NCBI RefSeq assembly: GCF_033807715.1
Contig: NC_084592.1
Span: 1,653,501 to 1,717,500, forward strand
Source: Cololabis saira
Lineage: Eukaryota; Chordata; Actinopteri; Beloniformes; Belonidae
DNA length: 64,000 nt
Direction: 5' to 3'
Part shown: positions 51,599 to 62,988 of the stretch, one piece after another
Layout of the letters: each line of letters starts with the position of its first letter
Position numbering within the stretch: position 1 is the stretch's first letter
Position numbers and translations under genes: made by a program
The notes under the pieces: generated by a model
What the model was told of the DNA's origin: nothing
The model's database searches: none
The model's input: only the letters and a program-made list of their open reading frames with translations

Positions 51599-52021
51599 AG
51601 TCTTACACACTTCTCTGCTGCTTCTCGAGGACCAACGCCTGAATATGAAATTGGCGACTCTAAAACTGTAGGATTGCATTATGTATTTGGCGACTCTAAA
51701 ACTATAGGATTACATGATGTAATTGGCAACTCTAACCAGGTGCCTAGCAACATAGAAGTGGTTGCAGTTCCCCGCCCTCCAAAAGTTCACCAGATGTGGC
51801 GTTATAGAGGCGTTAATCAAAATAACCTTGTAAAAATTAAAACCAATGCGCATTTGGTACCAATAAGAGACCGAAAAATTAGATGCCCACTACTAAATAT
51901 ACGATTGTTAAGCTCCAAGTCTCTGTTAGTAAACAAAATAATTACAGAGAGCAGGAGTGATATTTTCTGTTCAACAGAAACATGGCTACAGGAAGAAGAG
52001 TATGTTTGCAGCTTTAATTGA
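51599..52021 (+). pseudogene. Start of L2 ORF2 (endonuclease N-terminus), 3'-truncated
   Basis: The frame contains a duplicated FGDSKTIGLHD-like unit (VGLHYVFGDSK, IGLHDVIGNS), then KIRCPLLNIRLLSSKSLLVN and SDIFCSTETWLQEEEYV, which is the beginning of an AP endonuclease domain with the metal-binding Glu in TETWL. It stops at 52,021 where unrelated sequence begins, an unusual 3' truncation for a LINE. Confidence 0.78.
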
Positions 52022-52998
52022 TCATTATATCTACTGCAGCTGCAATAACTAAAGCAGGAAAGAGGTAGAAAAAGCTGTTAGAGGTAGAAAAGCCTGCTTT
52101 TCATGCCTGCAAAATCAACAAATTACTGAGATGTGTATTGGCAGGGGAATGCATTTTTTCTATGACCTATGTATTTGCTGAAACAGGGTAGCTAATTTGT
52201 AGGTAAGGGCAGGTAACTTTTGCTTTACACATTACACACAGGGGGCCTTCACACTAGTTTAACATCACAGATGACATTCTCCCCGTGTTCCCTTGGGTAG
52301 CTAATGTGAGCTAGCAAAAACATGCAACAGTCCTGGGCTCTACACTGCCTCCTCTGGCCAACCGGGGGACAGATGGGGTGGGGAGGATCTGGCCGGAATA
52401 ACGTGATCCTTCCACGCGTTACGTCTGGCCGGAGAAGCCCCACCTAGTCGGGTGAAAAGAAGCAGCCTGCTCATTCCTCAGGTTAAGAAGGAGACCTAAG
52501 CTCAGTGTAGGGCCTCACAGGGTTGGCAGAAGGTGAGCGATGCCCAGGACTGACTTAGGTAGGAGCACTGGTTGAAGAAAATGGGAAAAAAATCAGGATG
52601 AAAATATTTTAAAAAGAAAAAAATATATTAATGTCCTCAGTAAATACTACAGATTTGCAACACTAATCCCTTGCAATATGGCAAAACATCTGCTGAAAGA
52701 CTACTATGATGATGAATCTGACCATAGCAGGGCCAGGGTCATGAACAAGGTTGGCAGGAAGACGATAAATCTCAATGGAATGGATGCGTGTTTCACAAAA
52801 AATGACACAAATTGATATTCCCGATGTATTTGCGTATTTGTTGACTGTCCATGATCAGCTGACAAGCTAAAAACATTGACGAAAGATGCAGAGCTGTCTG
52901 GGAGATTTTGCGAGGCCCTGTGCGAACTGGTTGGGGGGGGCCCTCGCGTGCTTGCTACGCTCACGCGCGCAAGATTTTTGGGTTGTTCGGGTCGGATC
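52022..52998. other. Unassigned sequence
   Basis: No recognised gene. GC-rich text at 52,915-52,985 (CTCGCGTGCTTGCTACGCTC) probably belongs to the hAT element read from the right. Confidence 0.4.
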
Positions 52999-53233
52999 AG
53001 GTGTCTATATGCGCAATTTTAACTCTCCAATTATCATCTGGGCTTGCCTCGACACGGGGCCCCGCAGCTGCTTGAGACCCGGTCGGATCGGTGATTTTTG
53101 TAACAAATTTATCAAACGAGCCTTTCAGAGAGGCATTAAACTCTTCCATTTTCTTTAGTTTTTTTCTTTTTTCATTCCCTGATGGAAATTTCCTGAATCT
53201 GTCTCGTTCTCTCAACATTGTGTGACAGTTTGT
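52999..53233 (-). pseudogene. hAT (ZMYM1-like) transposase N-terminus
   Basis: The minus strand encodes RKFPSGNEKRKKLKKMEEFN then ASLKGSFDKFVTK, the typical lysine-rich N-terminus that precedes a TTF-type zinc finger in ZMYM1-like hAT proteins. The frame ends at 52,997 without reaching the zinc finger. With the terminus at 53,430-53,518 it marks the 5' part of a hAT copy. Confidence 0.65.
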
Positions 53234-53429
53234 TCCAACTCCACCCGTCTGGATCAGAGCACCTTGTGTCTGCGTAGTTGTATTGAACAACTTGACATCA
53301 ATCAGCAAGCACATCATTGCACATATATTTATTGATATGCACAGACTAGTACACATTTAGGTCTGTTCTGGAACGTGACTGTTGATATTTATAAGGGAAA
53401 GAAGGAAAAGAAATGAAAAAAAAAAAAAA

Positions 53430-53518
53430 AAAAACGGCCCATAGCGCAAGGCCCCTTGTATTGGGGCACGAGGCCCCGTGCGGTCGCACGGTCCCACACC
53501 CCTTGCGGCGGCCCTGGT
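53430..53518 (-). mobile_element. hAT terminus (5' end, minus strand)
   Basis: Read from 53,518 leftward: CAGGGCCGCCGCAAGGGGTG, then GTGCGACCGCACGGGGCC. CAGGGCCGC is a common hAT end. The matching 3' end and TSD were not found. A poly(A) of 18 lies at 53,417. Confidence 0.6.
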
Positions 53519-53800
53519 GAGATGGTACAGTAAACATATGCACATTTGTCCGATTTTGCTTCATCACAGTCATCCAGGTCTTCTCACCTCTACTCTGTAG
53601 CCTAAACAAGTTCCACCAACTCTTGTTTTTTTTTCCAAAAGTGCATGATCCGATTTGATGTAAAACACCCTCTGAATCTCTTCTTAATTTTCTAAAAGCC
53701 GTATTGATTGGGAAACTCGTTTTCAACAAGTTCTTCTCTTCAGTTTTTTAGGTGTTTTTCAGGTGACCAGAAATGCCCATGCCAATAACCCCCCCCAAGG

Positions 53801-53854
53801 TTATAGGCAACCTGAGAACCACAAAACATATTGTGGTTCTCAGGTTGCCTATAA
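53801..53854. repeat. Perfect 24-bp inverted repeat with 6-base loop
   Basis: Positions 53,801-53,824 and 53,831-53,854 are exact complements (TTATAGGCAACCTGAGAACC and continuing CACAA), loop AACATA. It is not part of any element identified here. Confidence 0.93.
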
Positions 53855-54016
53855 AGGGAATTAGATGAACAAAATCATTATAGTTTATAACACAGCTGAC
53901 TCACTGCAACATCTTACTCAATTTGTGTGTGCAGTTGTAGTCTTTACTATTACATCCTCCAGCAGAGGTATAGTGAATGCTGATCAGGTCGCCAGTTCAA
54001 TAAGCTGAGTCATGCA

Positions 54017-54420
54017 GATCTCCTCTAGAGCAGTGATTGGTCCGTTCCTCCATGATCTCCTCTAGAGCAGTGATTGGTCCGTTCCTCCATGATCTCCTCT
54101 AGAGCAGTGATTGGCCCGTTCCTCCATGATCTCCTCTAGAGCAGTGATTGGTCAGTTCCTCCATGATCTCCTCTAGAGCAGTGATTGGTCCGTTCCTCCA
54201 TGATCTCCTCTAGAGCAGTGATTGGTCCGTTCCTCCATGATCTCCTCTAGAGCAGTGATTGGTCCGTTCCTCCATGATCTCCTCTAGAGCAGTGATTGGT
54301 CCGTTCCTCCATGATCTCCTCTAGAGCAGTGATTGGTAGTTCCTCCATGATCTCCTCTAGAGCAGTGATTGGTCCGTTCCTCCATGCAGATCTCCTCTAG
54401 AGCAGTGATATTTTGGGGCT
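54017..54420 (-). repeat. 37-bp minisatellite from Tc1 transposase (about 11 units)
   Basis: Reverse complement of the 40,648-41,172 array; mostly the 37-bp unit type, flanked by CTGC-bearing units at both edges. One unit lacks three bases (TTGGTAGTTCC). Confidence 0.93.
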
Positions 54421-54679
54421 GTCGCTGGGAAACACGGACTTTCAACTCCATCCAAAGATTTTCTATGGGGTTGAGATCTGGAGACTGGCTAGGTCACTCC
54501 AGGACCTGGAAATGTTTCTTATGAAGCCACTCCTTCGTTGCCCGGCGATGTGTTTGGATCATTGTCCTGCTGAAATACACAGCCACGTTTCATCTTCAAT
54601 GCCCCCCTGATGGAAGGAGGTTTTCACTCAAAATGACCAAATACTTATTTTATCAAGGAATTTACCAATTCATTCAGTA

Positions 54680-55265
54680 TGTTATGTCTCTGTAGGCGTT
54701 GGGCTCAAGTGCAGGACACAGGATGGCAGAGATTTGGTTTAATGCCCGGGAGGGCCTTTATTGCTGTTTTGGGGGGGGGGGGGGGGTTTGAGGCCTGGCG
54801 GGCTGGATCCAAGGCAGGCTGGGGTGACAGCAGGGTGAAGGAGTGGAGTAGGTGGGTAAGGGGTCAAGCCAGACCGCAGCACAACGGTGAGGGCAAAAAC
54901 TGTGGTGCAAACAAAAAGGAGGCAGTTATCAAAAAATCACAAAAGGTAGCTTCAGGAGTGTCAACATATAAACGAGCAGCTATGTATGCGACAAACACAG
55001 ACGGGATACTTGCCAGGCCATTCTTAGGGAAGATCTGGCGATGAATGACTGGAAAACCGGGGTTTAAATGGGCAGAGGGATCTGATGAGGAGAGTGGCTG
55101 CAGCTGTGCTGGATCTGGCTGGAAGCTCCTTCCCCAATCAACCACAACTACACGCGTTCCACAACACGGCGAAGAGCACGCAGTGCACGAGCTGTGGGGG
55201 TGGGGCAGGCTGGTTGTTGTGGAGGGTGAGTGTTAGGTGGAATGAGTGGAGGTGACACCGTAACA
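54680..55265. mobile_element. Solo-LTR-like unit (586 bp, TG...CA, 5-bp TSD)
   Basis: Starts TGTTATGTCTC, ends CACCGTAACA, flanked by CAGTA at 54,675-54,679 and 55,266-55,270. Interior phrases (TCAAGTGCAGGACACAGG, a G18 run near 54,770) parallel the smaller unit at 30,160. No coding. Confidence 0.78.
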
Positions 55266-55500
55266 CAGTAAAAATCCTACAATGTGATTTCCTGGATTCT
55301 TTCCCCCCATTCTGTGTCTCATAGTTGAAGTTACCTATGATGGAAAGAACAGGCCTCTCTCATCTTTTTATGTCAGGGAACTTGCACAATTGGTGGCTAA
55401 CTAAATACTTTTTTCCCCCACTGTATCTATGGGCTGTGAGAGTGGGTTTTACCATCCCATCCTGCCTTCATATAATATGTTATATTATTATAATATATAT

Positions 55501-56768
55501 TAGGGCTGGGCGATATATCGAGTATAGGCGATGTATCTCGGCTTCTACTCTGTGCGATGTACAAAATTACTCTATCCTGAATATTCGAATATACATTTGC
55601 TTTTAGCAGCGGGCGTTAAATTACAGGCTTTTCTCACTCTCGTCTCGTCTTTCCTTCTCTGAGACATAAAACAAGCGCACCCTGTTACACACGTCAGTCA
55701 CGTGCTGTCGTGTGTGCATTATCATAGGCCCCTGACCAGCTGCTGGTGTCGGCGCTGCGGTCCGGGACCGCCTCCTCACTTCCTCCGCTTTAACTTTAAC
55801 TTTACTTTCCAAAACTCGGCCTGTTTGCACCGTGAGTTCATCTGCGCGGTTGCTACGCTCTTTTCAAAGCTAACTGGTTCAGTAAAGACCGGAGGGGATG
55901 TTTTCCCCTCGCACGGCTCCGGAGAGCAGAGGAGCCGCTCAGTGCGACACGCGCAGCCGAGCCTTTAGGCTGATTTATGGTCCTGCGTTACACCAACGCA
56001 GAGCCTACGGCGTAAGTGTGCGTCGCCGCATACCCTACGCCGTACCCTACGCCGTACCCTACGCCGTACCCTACGGCGTAGGTTCTGCGTCGTTTTAACG
56101 CGGAACCCTAATTCAGGCCTTTCTCTTCCAGAACTGAGAAACATCACCTAGTGTTGCTTAAATGTGGCCACATGAAATCAATCACTATCATCGAAACAAA
56201 GTCAAACAAGACGTGACGTCATATTTTTAAAAGTAAGTGAAAGTGATGCAAATTAAAGGAGGAGAGGATGAAACATTGGTGTCCCTACACCTACAATTAG
56301 TCTTAATATAAAGGTGCTCTAAAGGCCCTGCTGCTCAGAGCAGCTCATCCTGGTAAAACCAGGTAAAACCTGGTAAAACCTGGTAAAACCACGTCATCCT
56401 GGTAAAACCAGGTAAAACCAGGACCAGAACATGTTTTTAGCAGATGTTCTTCAGACGGGGAGTCAGAGATGCAACGTGCACTTTCTGTTTTGAAATGACA
56501 CTTTTTATGTTTATGCCACTCACTGCTTAGTAACTTTAATAAATACAGTTTTGGTAAATTTGACTTATTTGAAAGTTTAAAATGAGCATATATTAATGCA
56601 GTATGAACAAGAATGTTTTAATGTAGACATATAGAATCATCATACTGGTGTGATTGTAGGCATCAAAGTGTTAATTCAAGGCTAAGGCAAAATATCGAGA
56701 TATATATCGTGTATCGTGACATGGCCTAAAAATATCGAGATATTAATAAAAGGCCATATCGCCCAGCC

Positions 56769-56771
<3 letters not shown>
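55501..56771. mobile_element. hAT element C (non-autonomous)
   Basis: Perfect ends TAGGGCTGGGCGATAT and ATATCGCCCAGCCCTA, with subterminal ATCGAGTATAGGCGATG-like motifs. Flanks are ATATATAT on both sides, consistent with an 8-bp TSD but of low information because the target is an AT microsatellite. It contains MITE M1 copy 3 and a short GGTAAAACCT tandem (56,350-56,420). No transposase. Confidence 0.88.
55967..56120. mobile_element. MITE family M1, copy 3
   Basis: AGGCTGATTTATGGTCCTGC to CGGAACCCTAATTCAGGCC. The central stem is expanded by about four tandem 12-bp units TACCCTACGCCG, so the hairpin is asymmetric. Confidence 0.87.
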
Positions 56772-56850
<79 letters not shown>

Positions 56851-56870
56851 AATATATATATATATATATA
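56772..56870. repeat. (AT)n microsatellite
   Basis: AT array with two TTTAAAT interruptions, abutting hAT element C. Confidence 0.97.
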
Positions 56871-57075
56871 TATGTTTGGCATTAAATAAAAATTAATCAA
56901 ACGTTCAGAATTGTTTTGTAGTAAGTCACTGAATGTGGACGAGACAAAGTAAATAGCAAGACATTGACTGTAATCATATTGATGTTGCAAGACATATGTA
57001 GTGAAACTTTGATGCAATGTTGCAAGATGTAGACTGAGTCACTGTATGAGGCTTGACAAGGAAAATGTAGTAATT

Positions 57076-58387
57076 AGGGCCCGAGCACCTTCTGTGCGTA
57101 GGCCCTATTGTATCTGTAGGAATTTTTCTTTTTCTTTTTCTTCTTCTGACGCAAGGAGGGCCTTTTTGCCCCCCTAAACGTGCCCAAAAAGTCACCAAAT
57201 TTTGCATGCAAGTCAGGCCTGGCAAAAAAATTGATATTTAATGGTTTACATTAATGGGCGTGGCAAAATGGCTCAACACCGCCCCCCGGAAAACTTTGCG
57301 ACTCAAGCCCCACAATACGGTTTGACGTACATGCACGAAAATCGCTACACACCTGTATCAGTACACAACTTAAAGAAAAGTCTCTAGGCGACATGGCCGA
57401 AACCAAACAGGAAGTCAGCCATTTTGAATTAATCGTGTCACTTTGGCGCAATTTATGCCATTCCTTCGGCAATTGATACGGCCCGAACTGTAACGTGCCC
57501 CCAAGTGTGTTATACATCAAAATGTGCATCTCCATCCTGCGACTACGCGCATTACTTTTCTCTTTCAAAAGTGTTACCGTGGCGACGCTAGACGCCAAAA
57601 AGCGCACCCCCCTTCATCTGATTGGTCCATATTTGATAGTTCCCCAAAAGTCACCAAATTTTGCATGCAAGCCAGGCTTGGCGATAAATTTGATATTTCA
57701 TGGTTTGCATTAATGGGCGTGGCCTAACGGCTCAACAGCGCCCCCTAGAATACTTTTCTCTGCCATAACTTTGGAAAGGTTTGACATAAAGAGTTGTAGG
57801 TGGCGTCATGGGACTCGGTATTGAGTCCTTGACCATAATTGGTGAAAATTAGCCCCGCCCCTTCTTCTGATTGGTTGTCCCTATTTTCTGCTATAACTTT
57901 TGAATGGTTTGACATAGAGAGTCGTGGGTGGTGTCATCTGACTTTGTATTGAGTCCTTGACGTTTATTGGACTGAATTAGCCCCGCCCCTTCTTCTGATT
58001 GGTTGTCCCTATTTTCTGCTATAACTTTTGAATGGTTTGACATAGAGATTTGTGGGTGGTGTCATCAGATTCTGTATGGAGTCCTTGACCTTCATTGGCC
58101 TGAATTAGCCCCGCCCCTTCTTCTGATTGGTTGTCCCTTTTTTCTGCTATATCTTTTGAATGGTTTGACATAGAGAGTTGTGGGTGGTGTCATCAGATTC
58201 TGTATGGAGTCCTTGACCTTCATTGGCCTGAATTAGCCCCGCCCCTCCTTCTGATTGGTTGTCCCTTTTTTCTGCTATAACTTTTGAATGGTTTGACATA
58301 GGAAGTCGTGGGTGGTGTCGTTTCTGATATGCTTATGGGGGGCGGTGGCCGTGAGTGCGAGGGCCCGTTCATCGCTGCTTGCAGCTT
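57076..58387 (+). mobile_element. Dispersed 'AGGGCCCGAGC' repeat, copy B (full length)
   Basis: Begins AGGGCCCGAGCACC after TAATT and ends GCTGCTTGCAGCTT, again followed by TAATT (57,071-57,075 and 58,388-58,392). TAATT could be a TSD, but copy A also has TTTAATT, so part of it may belong to the element. It starts with a T-rich TTTTTCTTTTTCTTCTTC stretch, has a unique middle shared with copies A and C, a 128-bp tandem, and a terminal 12-base palindrome. No protein is encoded. No terminal inverted repeat; the hairpin near the 3' end recalls Helitron-like elements, but no CTRR end is seen. Confidence 0.78.
57722..58330 (+). repeat. 128-bp tandem inside copy B (about 4.5 units)
   Basis: AGCCCCGCCCCTTCTTCTG starts at 57,851, 57,979, 58,107 and 58,234. 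Each unit has GCCCCGCCCC, CTGATTGG and AACTTTTGAATGGTTTGACA. Copy A has only two such starts (about 845 and 973). Confidence 0.93.
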
Positions 58388-58392
58388 TAATT

Positions 58393-60307
58393 GCATATTG
58401 TTCCTTCATTTCAATATTTTGCCCTGTGTCTGGCCAGATTTACCTTTGGATTGTTGTCAGATTAATATTGTTCAGAATGTGATTTTTGGTTTTATAAGAG
58501 CAAACTTTGTCAATTTTTATAGTAACAAGCACGTAAAAGTCACTCCCTCATATATTCTGAATTATAAAAAAATCCAGACCTTTTTAAAATTTTAATCTGT
58601 TGGATTACAATGAAATGGGAAACAAGTTCTTTGGAATTGCAACACTATTTAGCCTTACAGCTTAGATTCTCCCATTCTTCCACATGAAAGTTTACTTACA
58701 GTATTCCTTGGAAATAAAACATGTCTCAGTAACAAGTGGACGTAGCAGTAGTATGGGTTGATCAATCAGTCCCCATTGCCAGTATGTCACAGTGTCCACA
58801 GACATAGAGCTTTTCCACTTAAGCGATTCCAGTGCTAGTTTGCAGTTGTTTGCTTTGGATTGCTGACCGTGATGAAAGCTCTGACTCAGAGCCAGAAAAA
58901 ATGGTGCTGTGCTGGTACCAAAACCTTGGTGGGTTAGATACAAGAACTGCTATCAGGGTCGAGGTTACCTTACCAACTGTGACCTCCATCATTAGTCACG
59001 CCTGTGTGGAGCTAGTAAAGAAGAAATTCATGAAAAGGAATTAAAAAATGTACAACAAATTCGAACATCAATGGTCCATAGAGGAAACTTTCATATGACA
59101 ACAGCAGAAGACCAATTTTTTATGTTTTAATATTGGCAGCCAGTGTTTGAGGGTTCCCCAATTCACTGCAGAAGCACAATTCATAGCTCAAAAACAGTGT
59201 TTATATCTTCATTAATAGACATTGTTGGGTGTTTCAGTATCGATAGCTTGTGGATCTTGCTCAAACATCGGGGATAAACGGCTCTCATGAATACCAATTA
59301 ACATTTGGAAGCACAGTGTTATTGAACACTGTCCACTACAGGAAGTATCTCTCACAGTAGGAGTTTCAAGCTGAATAGCAGTTTTTGCATTTTCATCAAT
59401 AAAACAATAATGTATGTTAAGATGATTCACAATAGTACACAGATGTTGCTGTAGAAACCTGTTTTAAAGTCTTGGGCGAACAAAAGTAAAAATATGGCTA
59501 CGACCATCTGCATATCCATGTGAGTTTAGGCATAGTGTATGTTGAGGAGAGCTAATGGAAGCCTGGCGTCAGTCTTTTACCATAGGCATAAATTATTTGA
59601 TGTTCATGCTGAAATCTTGATCTGAAATCCCCAATTATTATGTATTATTTCAAAACCTTCAAGGTGTGAAAACAGCCCTCGTGAATGTGCTCTCACCAAA
59701 AAGAGTTTTACTTTTCAGGCACACCCATCTACAATGCTTTGATAAAATATGTGTCCCTTTATAGATTTCTTCTGTTTTTGCTTCTCTGTCATTTGAATAG
59801 GTTATTTGTCTGACGTAAAATGTCGTTTGATCTGAGTAGATGCAACATGCAATCTTAAGCAATGATTTCATTTATTAAGGGAAGGAAGCTATTCAAACCA
59901 ATCGGGCCTTATGTGGAAAATAAAGTCATGTTGTGGTAACTGTGTGTGTGGAACCAAATTTGTCAGGGGCCCAATGCAAACCAGATGGCAAAACTGTGAA
60001 CTTGAACAGGCCACGGTGTCGGGAATGCTGTAAGTTCACAGGACTGTTGACTTAGCGGAAGATGCCAGTAGCCCTTAGCCAGTTCAATGGTGAGATATAT
60101 ATATTTTTTCTTATATTTTTTTATTAACATTATTTCTCATTACAGCCTGTTTGTGCAAAGAATACATGTTTTATAATTTAAGAAAAAGCAAAAACAAAAG
60201 AAAACAAATAAAATCAACAAAATAGGAAATAAAAAATAAACAAACAAAAAATTGCATGTACTGTACATATGAGAACACATGCCTGCATATGCAAATTGTG
60301 GCTGGCG
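58393..60307. other. Unassigned sequence
   Basis: No gene, terminal repeat or long tandem array was identified. Short frames near 58,832 and 59,212 are without domains. Confidence 0.4.
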
Positions 60308-60315
60308 CGTACAGT

Positions 60316-61981
60316 CAGGGCTCCAGACTAACTTTTTCACAGGTAGCACTGGTGCCACCTAGCTTTTCATTTAGTAGCACCAAAACAAATTAGGTAGCAC
60401 CATTTTTTCATTGCACATAACATATTTAGAAACACTACAATAAGGTTCCCTCAATTAACATTAGTTACATTCCTTCCTGCAACTGACGCCCACATGCCCT
60501 ACAGTGGACACACACCACGGCCTGTCCCTCGTACCTTAACCACGGGAACTGTGCCAGCTATTGTTAAGCTGTACTTTTGTTTCTTCTCCCCACTAGGGTT
60601 GCCACCTTTCAGAAATAGAAATAAGGAACGTCCCGATTTCAGCGATTTTTGCGAGCGCTAAAGAAAAGGGACATCCCCAAAACGTCTAAAATGCATAGAA
60701 ATGTATATATTTTATATGAAAAAACTATATGCTGTAATAGCATTGAACTTTCATGACTGTACAGACAGTCTGAACCTGAGCACGGTCATCGTAAATTAAA
60801 CAAAGTCTGCCTGCATTGGGCAGTTAAACAGAACCGCACCTAAATTAAATGACAATACGACAAAAGACAAGCAGCTCCTTGTCTTTCAGAACTGTGGTGT
60901 GGAACTCCGAACAGATCTGCTCAAAGTTCAGTGATGAGGAGCTCACTTCATGAGCTCCACTGAACTATTTGTTATAATTTTGATTATTTAATTCTTTATT
61001 GACTTCATAAAATATTCAAACATTTTTAGAGATTTTTTATTTGGGGTTTTCATTAGCTGTGGGCCATAATCATCAAAATTATAACAAATAAAGGCTTGAA
61101 ATATCTCACTTTGCATGTAGTGGGAAATAATATATTTGTTTCACCTTAAGTTGAATTTACTGAAACAAATTAAGTTTAGCAATATATTCAAATTTTCAGA
61201 CCTTCATTTGTATTATGACCAATAAATAAGAGCATAATATATGTCCCATATCACACCATATCAAGCTCAGGGGATGATTCAGGTATGAAGAACTGTGCAA
61301 CAGATGCCTGGCTCCTCTGTGACGTTATATTATGTTTGTGGAGGTTCCTGCAGCATGCTGTCTGACACACCTCGTATTGGTTCAATACGGAACGCAACTT
61401 TTAATTCCCAATTACCAAACAATTCCGTATTTCAAGGAACAGGTGGCAAGCCTACTCCCCACTCTCCCCCGCCTCTTTCGCCAACCTGTCACTCTCTTCA
61501 TCAGAAGAAGAATCCATGATTCTTGTTGCTCCCTCTGCTAACCCTTCTCCTCCTCCTCCACCACCACCAGCCTCGTTTGTTGCCTCCATGGTCGCATCTG
61601 GCACATTTTCTTCTTAAAATAATCGACTATAGACCGCTTCATACTGCATCTGCTTTGTTTACCTTTTTGAGCGCGCTGCGTGTAAGCGCGCGTGCACTGC
61701 TGTGCATGTAACGTGCGCAGACCGTACCCGGTGCAGTCAGACAGGCAGGCAGACAGAGAGAGGAGAAATAGGACTCGCAGTAATGAGCCAGAAAGTAAAA
61801 TTGTATTATCAACCACTCCATTAATGCACTAACAAAGCCGAGTGAAAAAATAAAAATAAAGTGTTTTTTTTTCCACTAGTCCTCTTGCAAGTAGCACCGG
61901 AGCGACCTCATTAAATTTTAACTCGCACCTTAATAAATTTGGTTGCATATGCGACCTAATAGGTGGCACTCTGGAGCCCTG
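60316..61981. mobile_element. hAT element D
   Basis: Ends CAGGGCTCCAGACTAAC and, from the right, CAGGGCTCCAGAGTGCCACC. The exact 8-bp TSD CGTACAGT lies at 60,308-60,315 and 61,982-61,989. TAGCACC-like motifs are repeated near both ends. It retains a minus-strand transposase N-terminus (61,500-61,632), so it is a deletion derivative of an autonomous copy. Confidence 0.92.
61500..61632 (-). pseudogene. hAT transposase N-terminal remnant
   Basis: The minus strand starts MKRSIVDYFKK, a common N-terminus of KIAA1586/ZNF862-type hAT proteins. After a one-base shift it reads VPDATMEATNEAGGGGGGGE and, later, IMDSSSDEESDRLAKEAGES. The catalytic core is absent. Confidence 0.65.
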
Positions 61982-61989
61982 CGTACAGT

Positions 61990-62458
61990 ATTTCACTGCT
62001 CTTCTGACTGAGCCGCTGCATCCCGACTCCACTCTGTAGCGTCTTTTTCTTTTAAAGCTCGTGGTGCAGGTGTGTTTTTTCGAGAGAGGAACATAGTTAT
62101 GGGTAGTTGTTGTCGCTCTTTTTTCTTCTGGGCAAAAAGATTCTTCTAAACCGACATGCCACCATGGATTATATCTGAGAAAGTAATGAATGATTAATCA
62201 AAGGGTCCAGTTCTTGAGCTGCTGCTGAAGCTCATTGGAAAGAAAGCGTGAATTGGATTGAAAACAGCACAAAAACTCTAGCTAACAACTTGATGGACAT
62301 CAAGTTGTTTTTGTGTGTGCGTTTTGGAACATTTGTTAACTGGTAAAATAAAAATTGCCAGACTCAATTATTGTTAAAAAAAGAATATGTTTTTATTACA
62401 ACAATCTACATCAATACAGATTTGAAGTCCTCCATCTCCATCCCAGGATTTCTTTAGG
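61990..62458. other. Unassigned; holds the left partner of a 51-bp direct repeat
   Basis: CATTGGAAAGAAAGCGTGAA with the following TTGGATTGAAAACAGC at 62,234-62,284 is repeated at 63,178-63,228. A short inverted repeat AACTTGATG-GACATCAAGTT lies at 62,287-62,307. No gene. Confidence 0.5.
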
Positions 62459-62825
62459 TCAACAGTAAATAAAAAAAATCCCAGTTACATGCCAGTTGGT
62501 CCTCCATTTAAGGCTATGACGCTTTATTACTTTGCCCCAGTGATCTATGTATCGGTTGCAGAGCTCTTTGGTGAGTTCATATTTCCAGAATGACTCGATA
62601 GCACGGATCAGTTCTTCTTTGCTCTTGGGTTTCGCCTCACAGCAAATGTGCTGTTTCAATGCAGCCCAGACCAGCTGGATCGGGTTTAAATCCGGCGACT
62701 CTGCCGGCGTCAGCGCCCAGTTGATCCCCTCTCTCTCCATACAGGCTTTGACACTGGCGGAGCTGATTAAAATGATCTCTTGTCTGTGAAAACTCTGTGC
62801 AGAATTTAAAACTGCCCGACATGAC
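62459..62825 (-). pseudogene. Tc1/mariner-like transposase C-terminus
   Basis: The minus strand reads [39 protein letters not shown], then [20 protein letters not shown]. This is the third catalytic block and C-terminus of a Tc1-like transposase. The residue expected to be the catalytic Glu (NPIE) is Gln here (NPIQ), so this copy would be inactive even if complete. A frameshift near 62,740 separates the upstream part. No termini were found. Confidence 0.78.
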
Positions 62826-62828
62826 GAT

Positions 62829-62988
<160 letters not shown>

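Larger units (their letters stand above)
54010..55433 (-). pseudogene. Tc1-type transposon copy 2, internally deleted
   Basis: The minus strand of 54,410-54,625 carries the same transposase segment as 40,420-40,650 ([11 protein letters not shown] codons, then the minisatellite). At about 54,625 it is joined directly to terminal sequence (TGACCAAATACTTATTTTAT), so the first half of the transposase is deleted. The terminus itself (55,266-55,433, ending CCCCCACTGTA) continues after a solo-LTR-like insertion at 54,680-55,265. The other terminus, beyond the minisatellite, is missing. Confidence 0.85.

Noticed and set aside
52005..52021. GCAGCTTTAATT resembling the 3' end of the dispersed repeat
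   Set aside because: Only 12 bases match and the upstream palindrome and body are missing; likely chance.
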